A DNA stretch of 64,000 bases from JAHEEL01 sp963836085 (lineage in GTDB: Bacteria; Actinomycetota; Acidimicrobiia; Spongiisociales; UBA5794): the NCBI GenBank assembly GCA_963836085.1, contig CAWIHT010000011.1:310001-374000 (forward strand), in the 5' to 3' direction. Shown here one piece after another: positions 51,149 through 61,287 of this stretch. The notes beneath the pieces are model-generated. The model was not told where the DNA came from. It searched no databases and saw nothing but the letters and a program-made list of their open reading frames with translations. Made by a program: the position numbers and the translations under genes. Positions within the stretch are counted from its first letter, which is position 1; the number at the start of each line of letters is the position of its first letter.

Positions 51149-52552
51149 GTGCACACTGAGGTCAGCGAGACGGGGCGTTTCGAGCGCACCCTGACGGTCC
51201 AACTCGAGGAAGCCGAACTCGAGGCTGCGAAGACGACGGCCGCACGGAACCTCTCGAAAGAGATGAAGGTGAAGGGTTTCCGCCCGGGCAAGGCGCCACG
51301 CTCGATTGTGGAACGGATGGTCGGCGCCGATCACCTCCGGTCCGAGGCGATCGAGGTTGCGATCCCCGAGACCGTGGGCGCCGCCATCGAGGAGAGCGGC
51401 CTCGAACCGGCGACGGTCCCGTCGGTCACCGACATTCGCGACCTCGACGATGGGGGAGTGGAGGTCGATGTCCTGATCACCCTCTGGCCCGTGCTCGATG
51501 CCATCCCCGATTTCGATGGCCGCAAGGTCGTGGTCGAAGCCCCGGTGGTCGAGGACGACGAAATCGAACAACAGATGGATGCACTGCGCAATCAGTTTGC
51601 CGACCTCGAAGCGGTCGGGCGAGCCGCCGACCAGGGTGATTTCGTCACGATCAACGTCTCCGCCTATGACGACAGTGGCGATATCGAGGAAGCCTCCGCC
51701 AACGACATGCTCTACGAGGTCGGCTCGGCATCGTTCTTCCCCGGTCTCGACGAGATCCTCACCGGCGTAAGCGCCGGTGACGTCGTCGAAGGCGAAGGAA
51801 CGCTCCCCGCAGGCTTCACCGAAGAGGGGGACCGTGCTGTCACGCTTCGGGTTCTCGTCAAGGAGGTCAAGTCGAAGAAGTTGCCGGAACTCACCGACGA
51901 GTTCATGTCGGACGTCACAGAGTTTGAGACGGTCGAAGAGGCACGCGCCACCCTCAACGACAACATCCTCGCCTACAAGATGCAGCAAGCGCGTTCGGCG
52001 TTCAACGATCGAGCGGTCGAGCAACTCGTTGCCGAAGTCGATCTCGAATTGCCACAGGCGTTGGTTGATTCCGAGGCCCAGGCCAGGATCCAGAACCTGC
52101 TCGCCCGCCTCGAGTCCGACAAGATCGGGTTCGAGGACTACCTCAGGATCGTCGGTCAGGACCAGGCCGGTTTCGTCGAAGACGTGCGTGCGCAGGCCAC
52201 CTCGGCACTCGCCACCCGCATCGTCGTCGAGACCATCGTTTCGATCGAAGGCACGAGCGTCGACGACGACGAGTATCGAGCGACCCTCGAAGCGATCGCC
52301 GCAAGCTCAGAGTCGACCGTTGAAGAGATCGAGAAGATGCTCGACGAGACTGGTCAGATTGAGTCACTGACCGGTGATATCCTCAGACGAAAGGCACTCG
52401 ACCGCATCGCCGAGGCCGCCGTGCCGGTGGATGCGGACGGGAATGTTGTCGACCTAACTCCGGTTGCGGTCGTCGAAGACGATGATGATGACGATGAACC
52501 GAGCGGGGATGATGGCCAGGACGATGAGTCATCCCCAGAAATCGAGGAGTGA
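51149..52552 (+). CDS. tig: Trigger factor
   Basis: 467 residues from GTG 51149 with GGAGAG upstream; an upstream in-frame extension would run through tRNA-His. The ribosome-binding N-terminal domain contains the signature KGFRPGKAP (usually GFRxGKxP). A PPIase (FKBP-like) domain is at about 150-235 and a helical C-terminal chaperone domain follows. The last 30 residues are very acidic (DDDDDDEPSGDDG), a frequent feature of actinobacterial trigger factors. It lies upstream of clpP and clpX as usual. Confidence 0.96.
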   Translation: MHTEVSETGRFERTLTVQLEEAELEAAKTTAARNLSKEMKVKGFRPGKAPRSIVERMVGADHLRSEAIEVAIPETVGAAIEESGLEPATVPSVTDIRDLDDGGVEVDVLITLWPVLDAIPDFDGRKVVVEAPVVEDDEIEQQMDALRNQFADLEAVGRAADQGDFVTINVSAYDDSGDIEEASANDMLYEVGSASFFPGLDEILTGVSAGDVVEGEGTLPAGFTEEGDRAVTLRVLVKEVKSKKLPELTDEFMSDVTEFETVEEARATLNDNILAYKMQQARSAFNDRAVEQLVAEVDLELPQALVDSEAQARIQNLLARLESDKIGFEDYLRIVGQDQAGFVEDVRAQATSALATRIVVETIVSIEGTSVDDDEYRATLEAIAASSESTVEEIEKMLDETGQIESLTGDILRRKALDRIAEAAVPVDADGNVVDLTPVAVVEDDDDDDEPSGDDGQDDESSPEIEE

Positions 52553-52553
52553 G

Positions 52554-53162
52554 ATGAGCTACCTAGTTCCCACCGTTGTCGAGCAGACCCCGAGGGGTGA
52601 GCGGGCGTTCGACATCTACAGCCGGCTCCTCAAAGACCGGATCGTGTTCCTCGGAACGCCGATCGACGACGGAGTCGCGAACATCATCATGGCGCAGCTG
52701 CTCCACCTCGAGGGCGAGGATCCCGAAAAGGACATCAACCTCTACATCAACTCACCCGGTGGCTCGACCTATGCGCTGATGGCGATCTACGACACGATGC
52801 AGTTCATCAAGCCGGACGTCGCCACTTACTGCATGGGCCTCGCAGCATCGGCAGCGGCCGTGCTCCTTGCCGGTGGAACGAAAGGCAAGCGATTCGCTCT
52901 GCCCCATTCCAGGATCATGGTGCACCAGCCCCACGTTTCCGGCGTCGGAGGCCAGGCCACGGACATCGAGATTCACGCCAAAGAGATCCTCAAGACCCGC
53001 GAAGAGATCAACGAAATCCTCGCCGATCACACCGGGCGGCCGTTGGAAGTGGTCCAGAACGACACGGATCGCGACTTTTGGCTCAGCGCGACCGAGGCGG
53101 TCGACTACGGTGCTATCGACGCGGTTCTCAAAGGCCGCCAACTCGAAGCCGTCAGCGCGTAG
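52554..53162 (+). CDS. clpP: ATP-dependent Clp protease proteolytic subunit
   Basis: 202 residues from ATG 52554, next to the tig stop. The catalytic Ser is in GLAASAAAVLLAGG, His in LPHSRIMVHQP, and Asp in the C-terminal NDTDRDFWL segment. YINSPGGSTYALMAIYD is typical of the handle region. ClpP forms the barrel that degrades substrates unfolded by ClpX, including tmRNA-tagged proteins. Actinobacteria often have two clpP genes in tandem; only one is seen here. Confidence 0.97.
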   Translation: MSYLVPTVVEQTPRGERAFDIYSRLLKDRIVFLGTPIDDGVANIIMAQLLHLEGEDPEKDINLYINSPGGSTYALMAIYDTMQFIKPDVATYCMGLAASAAAVLLAGGTKGKRFALPHSRIMVHQPHVSGVGGQATDIEIHAKEILKTREEINEILADHTGRPLEVVQNDTDRDFWLSATEAVDYGAIDAVLKGRQLEAVSA

Positions 53163-53174
53163 GGGAGGCCACAC

Positions 53175-54449
<1,275 letters not shown>

Positions 54450-54458
54450 GCCGCCACG

Positions 54459-55124
54459 ATGGGACGCTGGCAACGGAATGCCAAAGTGGCGTTCATCGGT
54501 TCGCACGGCATCCGCAAGACCACAGCAGCCCACGGTTTCGCGAACGCGATGCAGCGAGCCGGACGCTCGGTCGAATACGGCCGCGAGGTCGTCCGTGACA
54601 ACCCGCTCGGTATCAACGAGGGGGCGACGGGAGAGGCCCAGCTCTGGGTCATTGTCTCGCAGATTCGTCAAGAGCTCACCCTTGCCCCGAAGGCAGAAGT
54701 CCTCGTCCTCGACCGCGGGGTGATGGACAACTACGCCTACTACCTGCGGGCGTGCGGCGGAGAGGATCGCTTTGCCGTCGAACCGATGGTGCGGGAGTGG
54801 TCGAAGACGTACGATCTCGTTGTCCGCCTGTTCCCGGATGTCGACCTGTCGTCCGACGGTGTACGTTCGACCTCTGACGAGTTCCGGTCAGAGATCGAAG
54901 GTATCCTCGACGACCATCTCACAGAGCTGCTCCCGGACGAAGCACGCGTGGACATCCCCGCCTCGCAGATCGGCGACGGCTTCGATTGGTGGCCGATCGC
55001 GGAACGTCTCGCAGCCCTCATGCACGAGCCCCTGTTCGGCGACGGTATCCCGAAGCGGAGGATCGTGCGCAAGCGCCGCGCCAAGCCACCACCCGGTCCC
55101 CAGATGACGTTCGGGGATGCCTAG
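54459..55124 (+). CDS. P-loop ATPase of the AAA_28/NadR-like group
   Basis: 221 residues, 9 nt after clpX, so probably co-transcribed. The P-loop is FIGSHGIRKTTAAH (GxxGxxKT form). VLVLDRGVMDNYAYYLRA resembles the lid and DR.. motif of small nucleoside-kinase-like ATPases. The C-terminal part is basic and proline-rich (RRIVRKRRAKPPPGP). It may phosphorylate a nucleoside-type substrate or act as a regulator; no specific role can be assigned. The link to clpPX is positional only. Confidence 0.7.
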   Translation: MGRWQRNAKVAFIGSHGIRKTTAAHGFANAMQRAGRSVEYGREVVRDNPLGINEGATGEAQLWVIVSQIRQELTLAPKAEVLVLDRGVMDNYAYYLRACGGEDRFAVEPMVREWSKTYDLVVRLFPDVDLSSDGVRSTSDEFRSEIEGILDDHLTELLPDEARVDIPASQIGDGFDWWPIAERLAALMHEPLFGDGIPKRRIVRKRRAKPPPGPQMTFGDA

Positions 55125-55127
55125 GGT

Positions 55128-55230
55128 CGCCAGTCAGTTCCTCGCGTCTCCACGGACTCGAGAGACCCCTCCGTCACCGGCAACGCACACGCGGATTGCC
55201 GGCGCCACCTCCCCCTGGGGGGGAATCTGG
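55128..55230 (+). repeat. Dispersed intergenic palindromic element, copy D
   Basis: It begins with GTCGCCAGTC, contains GAGAGACCCCTCCGTC, a CCGGCAA/TTGCCGG hairpin (about 55178-55202), and ends CACCTCCCCCTGGGGGG. The order of parts matches copy C at 24897-25056. Confidence 0.55.
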
Positions 55231-55249
55231 GACTCGGCTCATCGGCTCC

Positions 55250-56467
55250 TCAGCTCCTTCCCTTTTCCAGTGATCCGAGCTTCCAGACGTGGGTGACGCG
55301 GTCGGGGTCACCCCAACCGGTGTTGTCTTCGAGTGGGTTGAAGTCGAGGGCGATCACGTCGGCGTCGTAGCCGGCACGCAGCTGTCCGGACCGCGGGGCC
55401 TGCGGCCCGAGGGTCAGTGGGCCGTTGGCCGTGGCCGCTTCGATGGCTTCGAGAGCCGTCATCCCGGCGTCCTGGAGGAAACGAATCTCAGCGCTGTTCT
55501 GCCCGTATGAGCCCGGGGTGAAGATGTCGGTCCCCATCGCGATCGTCACGCCGTTCGACACGGCAATCTTCATTGCCTGCGCATGGTGGTCGGCGACCAT
55601 GACCGCCTTCTCGTACGCGTAGCGGGGGAGTGCCGCCTCGAGACCGAGGAGTTGTGCGACGATGAATCGCGTCGGAACGTAGACCGTCCCTTGCTCCGCC
55701 ATGAGCTGTGCCGTCTCTTCGTCGAGATAGGAGCCGTGTTCGATCGTCTGGCAGCCAGCGGCGACCGCTGCCTTGATGCCCGGTAGTCCGTGGGTGTGGG
55801 CTGCGACGTAACGCTCGGCGCGACCTGCCTCCTCGACGATGGCCCGCAGCTCCTCATCGGAGAACTGCTGGTGGATGGGATGATCGATCTCGGACATGAC
55901 GCCGCCGGATGCACAGATCTTGATGACCTTGGCGTCCTTGCGGAGTTGCTTGCGCACGGCCTTGAGGCACTCGGGCACGCCGTCGCACAACTCGCCGATC
56001 CAGTGATGAGATCGCTCGATGAAGTCGAGATCGAACGAGTGGGCGTCGGCATGGCCGGCCGTCGTCGAGAGGATGTTGCCGGCGCCGTAGATGCTGGGAC
56101 CGCGAGCAGTCCCGTCGTTGATGGCCGCAGCGAATTCGAGACCGTAGCCTCCGACCTCCCTGGCGCTCGTAACGCCGGCATCGAGAGTGGCCGATGCGTC
56201 CGCGGCCGCACGGACGGCCATCTCGGGAATGGGCATGTGCAGCATGTCGTGGAGATCCGCCGTCGTCGAACCGACGAAGTGGATGTGGGAGTCCCACAGC
56301 CCCGGCAGAGCGACCGGGACGCGGGTTGTGGCGGCGTCCGGTGTGGCAGGGGCTTCGGCTCCGGGTCCGGCATAGGCGATCACTCGCCCCTCCAAGATGA
56401 CGACTCCGTCTGTCAACGGCTCTCCACGGCCTGGGATGAGGAGGGCGGTCTCGATGCGTACGGTCAT
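55250..56467 (-). CDS. Amidohydrolase of the prolidase/imidazolonepropionase-like group
   Basis: 405 residues from ATG 56467 with the strong site GGAGGA. The metal site is visible: DSHIHF (HxH), the carboxylated Lys in KVIKICASGG, AAHTHG and EHGSYL, and the Asp in AMGTDIF. The order is typical of cog1228 amidohydrolases such as Xaa-Pro dipeptidases acting on small amide bonds. Substrate unknown. It is divergent from valS and unconnected to the purine cluster. Confidence 0.82.
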   Translation of the reverse strand: MTVRIETALLIPGRGEPLTDGVVILEGRVIAYAGPGAEAPATPDAATTRVPVALPGLWDSHIHFVGSTTADLHDMLHMPIPEMAVRAAADASATLDAGVTSAREVGGYGLEFAAAINDGTARGPSIYGAGNILSTTAGHADAHSFDLDFIERSHHWIGELCDGVPECLKAVRKQLRKDAKVIKICASGGVMSEIDHPIHQQFSDEELRAIVEEAGRAERYVAAHTHGLPGIKAAVAAGCQTIEHGSYLDEETAQLMAEQGTVYVPTRFIVAQLLGLEAALPRYAYEKAVMVADHHAQAMKIAVSNGVTIAMGTDIFTPGSYGQNSAEIRFLQDAGMTALEAIEAATANGPLTLGPQAPRSGQLRAGYDADVIALDFNPLEDNTGWGDPDRVTHVWKLGSLEKGRS

Positions 56468-56586
56468 GGGGTCCTCCGGTCGATGAGTGGCAGCACAGTA
56501 GCGACGGCACGCGCCGCCGCCGAATGCAGCCGGCCCCGCGAACAGCCCAATGACTAGTCCATTTGACCGTCCCTCGTTGTGTCTCG

Positions 56587-56711
56587 ACGACCACACAGAG
56601 TGGTCGTAGGGTGACCTCAGATCGGAAGCCGCGGGTGCGATCCCCGGCCTCGGTTCGGGCTTGGGCAGGGGGAATGGTGGAGAGGCCGGGGACCATACGG
56701 TTCCCGGCCTC
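56587..56711 (+). promoter_or_regulatory. valS leader with mutually exclusive hairpins
   Basis: Segment A CCCCGGCCTC (56642-56651) is perfectly complementary to the start of segment B GAGGCCGGGGACC (56682-56694). B also pairs over 13 positions with segment C GGTTCCCGGCCTC (56699-56711) around the loop ATAC, with one G-U. A and C therefore compete for B, the layout of an attenuator. A further hairpin (56587-56593 with 56601-56607) lies upstream. I do not see a convincing T-box sequence or a U-run after the B-C stem. The gene-free interval 56468-56778 otherwise holds only the start signals of the two divergent genes. Confidence 0.5.
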
Positions 56712-56778
56712 AGCCGTTCCTGGGGCACGCACACCTCTATCATGGATTCTTCACCGGAGGAATCGATGACCGAGGGGC

Positions 56779-59376
56779 ATGATGAAGCCAACGTACGACC
56801 CGAGCGCCGTCGAGTCGCGCTGGTACTCCACATGGGAGGACGCCGGCGCGTTCCGTCCTGAGGTCAACCCGGACGGAGCCCCATACTCGATCGTCATCCC
56901 GCCGCCGAACGTCACCGGCGTGCTCCACATGGGCCACGCACTGGACCTCTCGATCCAGGACGTCCTCATCCGCCGCAAACGTATGCAGGGATACGCCGCG
57001 CTCTGGTTGCCCGGCACCGACCATGCGGGCATCGCCACGCAGAACGTCGTCGAGCGCGAACTCGCCAACGAGGGAATGAGCCGCCACGACCTCGGTCGCG
57101 AGCGGTTCATCGAGCAAGTGTGGGCCTGGAAGGCGAAGTCGGGCAATCGCATCTCCGAGCAGATGAGAACGATGGGGTTCTCCACCGACTGGAGCCGCGA
57201 GCGATTCACCCTCGACGAAGGCCTGTCCAGCGCCGTGCGCAAGGTCTTCGTGTCGCTCTACAACGAGGGACTGATCTACCGCGACAACCGCATCATCAAC
57301 TGGTGCCCTCGCTGCCACACGGCGATCTCGGAGATCGAGGTCGAACACGAGGACGAGGTGGGCGAACTCACCCACATCAAGTACCCGTTCGCCGATGGCG
57401 ATGGGCACATCACGGTCGCCACGACACGACCCGAGACCATGCTCGGCGACACGGCGGTCGCCGTGCACCCGGACGACGACCGCTACCGCGACGCGGTCGG
57501 TCGGATGATCCGCCTGCCGTTGCTCGACCGTGAGATCCCCGTGGTGGCCGACGAGGGCGTGGAACTCGAGTTCGGGACCGGCGCCGTCAAGGTGACCCCG
57601 GCCCACGACCCGCTCGACTTCGAGATCGGCCGACGGCACGGACTCGACGAGATCCAGGTCATCGACACCGAGGCTCGCATTACCGAATACGGCGGACCGT
57701 TCCGCGGCCAGGATCGGTTCGAGGCCAGGGAAGCCGTCCGCCACGAGCTGAAGAAGCGAGGATTCCTCGACCGCATCGACGACCACCATCACTCGGTTGG
57801 GCACTGCTCACGATGCGGCACCGTTGTCGAGCCGATGCTCTCACTCCAATGGTTCGTGAAGGTCAAGCCGCTCACGATCCCGGCGATCGACTCGGTAAAG
57901 GAAGGCCGCACCCGGTTCATTCCCAAGCGGTGGGAGAACAACTACTTCCATTGGATGGAGAACCTGCGGGACTGGTGCATCAGCCGGCAGCTCTGGTGGG
58001 GTCACGCAATCCCCGCGTGGTACTGCGAGAACTGTGACGCCGTCATCGTCACCGAGGATGATCCCAGCGTGTGCACGTCGTGTGGCAGCGAATCCCTGAC
58101 CCAGGACGAAGACGTGCTGGACACGTGGTTCTCGTCCCAACTCTGGCCGTTCTCAACCATGGGTTGGCCGGAGGCCACCGACGATCTGGCGAAGTTCTAT
58201 CCCACCGATGTGCTCGTCACCGGCTTCGACATCATCTACTTCTGGGTCGCCCGGATGATGATGATGGGCCTCTACGCCACAGGCGAAGAACCGTTCGCGG
58301 ACATCTCGATCCACGGCCTCATCCGTACCGCCGACGGTCGGAAGATGTCGAAGTCCTCCGGCAACGCGCTCGATCCGCTCGAACTGGTCGAGGAATACGG
58401 GGCTGACCCGCTCCGCCTCTCGCTCATCCAGGCGGCAGCACCAGGGCACGACGTACCATTCGATGAAGCGTGGGTCGACGGGACGCGCCGATTCGGGAAC
58501 AAACTCTGGAACGCGCTTCGCTTCGCGGTCGAGCACATGGAGATCGGGGACGTGCCCGTCGACGGCGGATATCCCGAGAATCCCGGACCGGAAGATGCGT
58601 GGATCCTCGAACGCCTCGGCACCGTCGCCGCCGACTTCGATCACCTCTTCGACGAGTACCGATTCTCGGACGCCTACGGACTGCTCTACAACTTCGCGTG
58701 GGCGGAAGTCTTCGATTGGTATCTCGAGATGGCCAAGACCGCATTGCGCGACGAAACCCGTGCTCCCGTCACACGAGCCACGCTTGGCGTCGTCCTGCGT
58801 GATCTCCTGAAGCTCTTCCACCCGGCCATCCCGTTCCTCACCGAAGAGTTGTGGAGCGAGCTCGGAGACGGCAGTCTCATGATCACGGCGTCGTGGCCCG
58901 AACCGCCCATCATGGTGGGGCCCGAGGGCATGGCAACACTGCAGGACCTCGTCGTGCGACTCCGCCGCTTCCGTTCCGAGCACCAGATCAGCCCGAAGAC
59001 CCCGATCGAGGTCACCGTGTACGACCCCGACGGGGCGGCAAAGGAATGGTGGGCGGAACACCTCGCGGCCCTCACCGGGTGCTCGATCACCTACGGTGAT
59101 CCGCCGGAGGACGCTGCCGTGAGCCGGGTCATCGCCGGGCCGGTTCAGGCATTCATCCCGCTCGAAGGCCTCGTCGACGTGGACGCCGAGCGTGACCGCC
59201 TCAAGAAGGCGATTGCCGACGGTGAGGCCGAGATCGAACGATCACGGTCCAAGCTCGCGAACCCCAACTTCAGGGAACGGGCGCCGGCCGAGGTCGTCGC
59301 CGGTGAAGAAGCGAAGGTTGCCACAGCGGAGGAACGCCTGATCAAGCTCCGCTCACAGCTCGCAGAGCTGGGCTGA
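56779..59376 (+). CDS. valS: Valyl-tRNA synthetase
   Basis: 865 residues. The class I motifs are HMGHAL and KMSKSSGN; an editing (CP1) domain lies between (GTGAVKVTPAHDPLDFEIG). The Zn-binding-like CPRCHTAISEIE and C..C pairs in WYCENCDA are present, and a C-terminal coiled-coil tail (VDVDAERDRLKKAIADGEAEIERS) completes the protein. Start ATG 56779 matches the family start TYDPSAVESRWY. Its ribosome site is unclear: the better GGAGG serves an overlapping short frame at ATG 56766. It leads a run valS-folC-ndk. Confidence 0.97.
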   Translation: MMKPTYDPSAVESRWYSTWEDAGAFRPEVNPDGAPYSIVIPPPNVTGVLHMGHALDLSIQDVLIRRKRMQGYAALWLPGTDHAGIATQNVVERELANEGMSRHDLGRERFIEQVWAWKAKSGNRISEQMRTMGFSTDWSRERFTLDEGLSSAVRKVFVSLYNEGLIYRDNRIINWCPRCHTAISEIEVEHEDEVGELTHIKYPFADGDGHITVATTRPETMLGDTAVAVHPDDDRYRDAVGRMIRLPLLDREIPVVADEGVELEFGTGAVKVTPAHDPLDFEIGRRHGLDEIQVIDTEARITEYGGPFRGQDRFEAREAVRHELKKRGFLDRIDDHHHSVGHCSRCGTVVEPMLSLQWFVKVKPLTIPAIDSVKEGRTRFIPKRWENNYFHWMENLRDWCISRQLWWGHAIPAWYCENCDAVIVTEDDPSVCTSCGSESLTQDEDVLDTWFSSQLWPFSTMGWPEATDDLAKFYPTDVLVTGFDIIYFWVARMMMMGLYATGEEPFADISIHGLIRTADGRKMSKSSGNALDPLELVEEYGADPLRLSLIQAAAPGHDVPFDEAWVDGTRRFGNKLWNALRFAVEHMEIGDVPVDGGYPENPGPEDAWILERLGTVAADFDHLFDEYRFSDAYGLLYNFAWAEVFDWYLEMAKTALRDETRAPVTRATLGVVLRDLLKLFHPAIPFLTEELWSELGDGSLMITASWPEPPIMVGPEGMATLQDLVVRLRRFRSEHQISPKTPIEVTVYDPDGAAKEWWAEHLAALTGCSITYGDPPEDAAVSRVIAGPVQAFIPLEGLVDVDAERDRLKKAIADGEAEIERSRSKLANPNFRERAPAEVVAGEEAKVATAEERLIKLRSQLAELG

Positions 59377-59377
59377 C

Positions 59378-60811
59378 ATGGACGCATCGATCCCGATCAT
59401 CGAGAGCCGTTCGGACGCGGAAGCGTTCCTCGACGACCGCATCGGTCAGGGCGTCAAGCCCGGTCTCGAGCGAATCGCCGGACTGCTCGACCTCATGGGC
59501 GACCCACAACGGGACTACCCGGTGATCCAGGTTGCCGGGACCAACGGCAAGACGACCGTGACCCGCCTGATCGCCGACATCCTTGGCGCACATGGCATCC
59601 GGACCGGTACGTTCACGTCACCGCATCTCCACGTCATCGAGGAACGCTTCTCGGTCGACGGCACTCCGATCACCGATGAGGAATTCACGCAGGCTGTTGC
59701 CGATCTCGCCTGGTTCGTCGAGGAGTACGAGCGGCGCTCAGGAAGTGGCGTGACGTACTTCGAAGTTACCGCCGCCCTCGCGTTCTCCGTGTTCGCCGGC
59801 GTTGCACTCGACGTGGCGGTCGTAGAAGTCGGCATGGGCGGGCGCTGGGACGCCACCAGCGTCGTTGACGCCGGCGTGGCCGTAATCACCGGGATCGCCC
59901 TCGACCACGTCGAGTTTCTCGGAGAGACGGTCGGTGAAATCGCCGGCGAGAAGGCCGCAATCATCGACGACGGGGCAACGGTCGTCACCGGGCCGCTCCC
60001 CGCAGCCGCAGAGGGAGCGATCACCGCCCGCGTCGACGAAGCCAAGGCCCGGTGGTATCGCAGCGGAGACGGCTTTGCGGTATCCGAGGCAATGCCGGCC
60101 GTTGGCGGGTGGGTGGTTGACATCGACGGGATCTACGCGAGCTACACCGATCTCTATCTGCCGATCCACGGCAGGCACCAGGTCGACAACCTTGCGACGG
60201 CGGTGGCGGCGGCCGAGGTGTTCCTCGGACGTGCGCTCGACGCGGATGCCCTCAGGACGGCGCTTGGAGCGACCGCGCAACCCGGACGGCTCGAAGTGGT
60301 CCACCACCGGCCGTTGGTCATCGTTGATGGAGCCCACAACGTGCAGGGAACCGAAGGCCTCGCCGCAACGCTCGACGAGGAATTCCCGGATGCGCGATGG
60401 CAACTGGTCGTCGGCATGCGAGGGAAGCGTTCGCCAGCAGAGATCCTCGAACCGCTCGAGGGCCTCGTCGACCACCTGTGGGCGACGGCTCCCGACGATT
60501 CGAAGGCGATTGACCCGGGGGACGTGGCGTCGACCGGGGGAACCGCGCTCGGATGCGAATCCACCGTCGTCGTCGGTGTCCCGGAGGCGGTGGCGGCAGC
60601 GATGGAGGCCGCAGGGAGCGACGGATCCGTTGTCGTCACGGGTTCGCTGTACGTGGCCGGTGAAGCACGAGCGGCACTCGTCGGGACGGAGTTCCGACCG
60701 TCTGGGGTGCACGTCCGCTTCGAGGCGGAGATCGACGACGAAGAAGAACTCGACGACGAACCATGGGTTGACACCGGGGACGCCTGGGCGGAAGACCACG
60801 GCGACGGGTAG
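59378..60811 (+). CDS. folC: Folylpolyglutamate synthase / dihydrofolate synthase
   Basis: 477 residues, starting one base after the valS stop. The Mur-ligase-like ATP loop is VAGTNGKTTVTRLIAD; TGTFTSPHLHVIEERF and GMGGRWDATSVVD are family signatures; the C-terminal domain has PGRLEVVHHRPLVIVDGAHN. It adds glutamate to folates. The last 50 residues are acidic and extend beyond the usual end. The valS-folC order is conserved in many Gram-positive bacteria. Confidence 0.96.
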   Translation: MDASIPIIESRSDAEAFLDDRIGQGVKPGLERIAGLLDLMGDPQRDYPVIQVAGTNGKTTVTRLIADILGAHGIRTGTFTSPHLHVIEERFSVDGTPITDEEFTQAVADLAWFVEEYERRSGSGVTYFEVTAALAFSVFAGVALDVAVVEVGMGGRWDATSVVDAGVAVITGIALDHVEFLGETVGEIAGEKAAIIDDGATVVTGPLPAAAEGAITARVDEAKARWYRSGDGFAVSEAMPAVGGWVVDIDGIYASYTDLYLPIHGRHQVDNLATAVAAAEVFLGRALDADALRTALGATAQPGRLEVVHHRPLVIVDGAHNVQGTEGLAATLDEEFPDARWQLVVGMRGKRSPAEILEPLEGLVDHLWATAPDDSKAIDPGDVASTGGTALGCESTVVVGVPEAVAAAMEAAGSDGSVVVTGSLYVAGEARAALVGTEFRPSGVHVRFEAEIDDEEELDDEPWVDTGDAWAEDHGDG

Positions 60812-60822
60812 CCTTCCCGTCC

Positions 60823-61227
60823 ATGGCACTTGAATCAACCTTTGTGATGGTCAAGCCGGACGGCGTCCGACGCGGGCTGGTCGGCGAAATCGTCTCGCGT
60901 TTCGAACGGAAGGGCCTGACGCTCGATCGGATGCGCATGCTCACGATCGACGACGAACTGGCCGGCCGTCACTACGCCGAGCACGTCGAGAAGCCGTTCT
61001 TCGGCGAACTCGTCGCGTTCATCACCAGCGGCCCCGTGGTGGCTATGCAGTGGACCGGCGAATCCGCGGTCTCTGTCGCCCGCACCCTCATGGGTCCGAC
61101 GAATCCCGCCGAGGCTCCTCCTGGGACGATTCGGGGCGACTACGGTCTCATCATCACCGAAAATGCTGTGCACGGATCGGATTCACCAACGAGCGCCGAA
61201 AGGGAACTCGGGATCTTCTTCGGCTGA
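60823..61227 (+). CDS. ndk: Nucleoside diphosphate kinase
   Basis: 134 residues, usual length. The active-site His lies in NAVHGSDS; TFVMVKPDGVRRGLVGEI and the GPTNPAEAPPGTIRGDYG loop bind the nucleotide. It equalises nucleoside triphosphate pools. ATG 60823 follows folC by 11 nt, with TAGCCT 8 nt upstream and no Shine-Dalgarno sequence, so an internal leaderless promoter is likely. Confidence 0.98.
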   Translation: MALESTFVMVKPDGVRRGLVGEIVSRFERKGLTLDRMRMLTIDDELAGRHYAEHVEKPFFGELVAFITSGPVVAMQWTGESAVSVARTLMGPTNPAEAPPGTIRGDYGLIITENAVHGSDSPTSAERELGIFFG

Positions 61228-61287
61228 TCTAGGACTGCTAACCGCTCTCACAGGTACACTGACCAGACACTCCTAGGGAATGCTCCT

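Noticed and set aside
56587..56778. T-box riboswitch upstream of valS
   Set aside because: No convincing T-box core sequence or specifier loop was found; only the competing stems are reported.
56766..56861. Overlapping short ORF with a better ribosome site just before valS
   Set aside because: The product is a basic, low-complexity peptide in another frame and stops early. It might be a leader peptide, but nothing beyond the GGAGG supports it.
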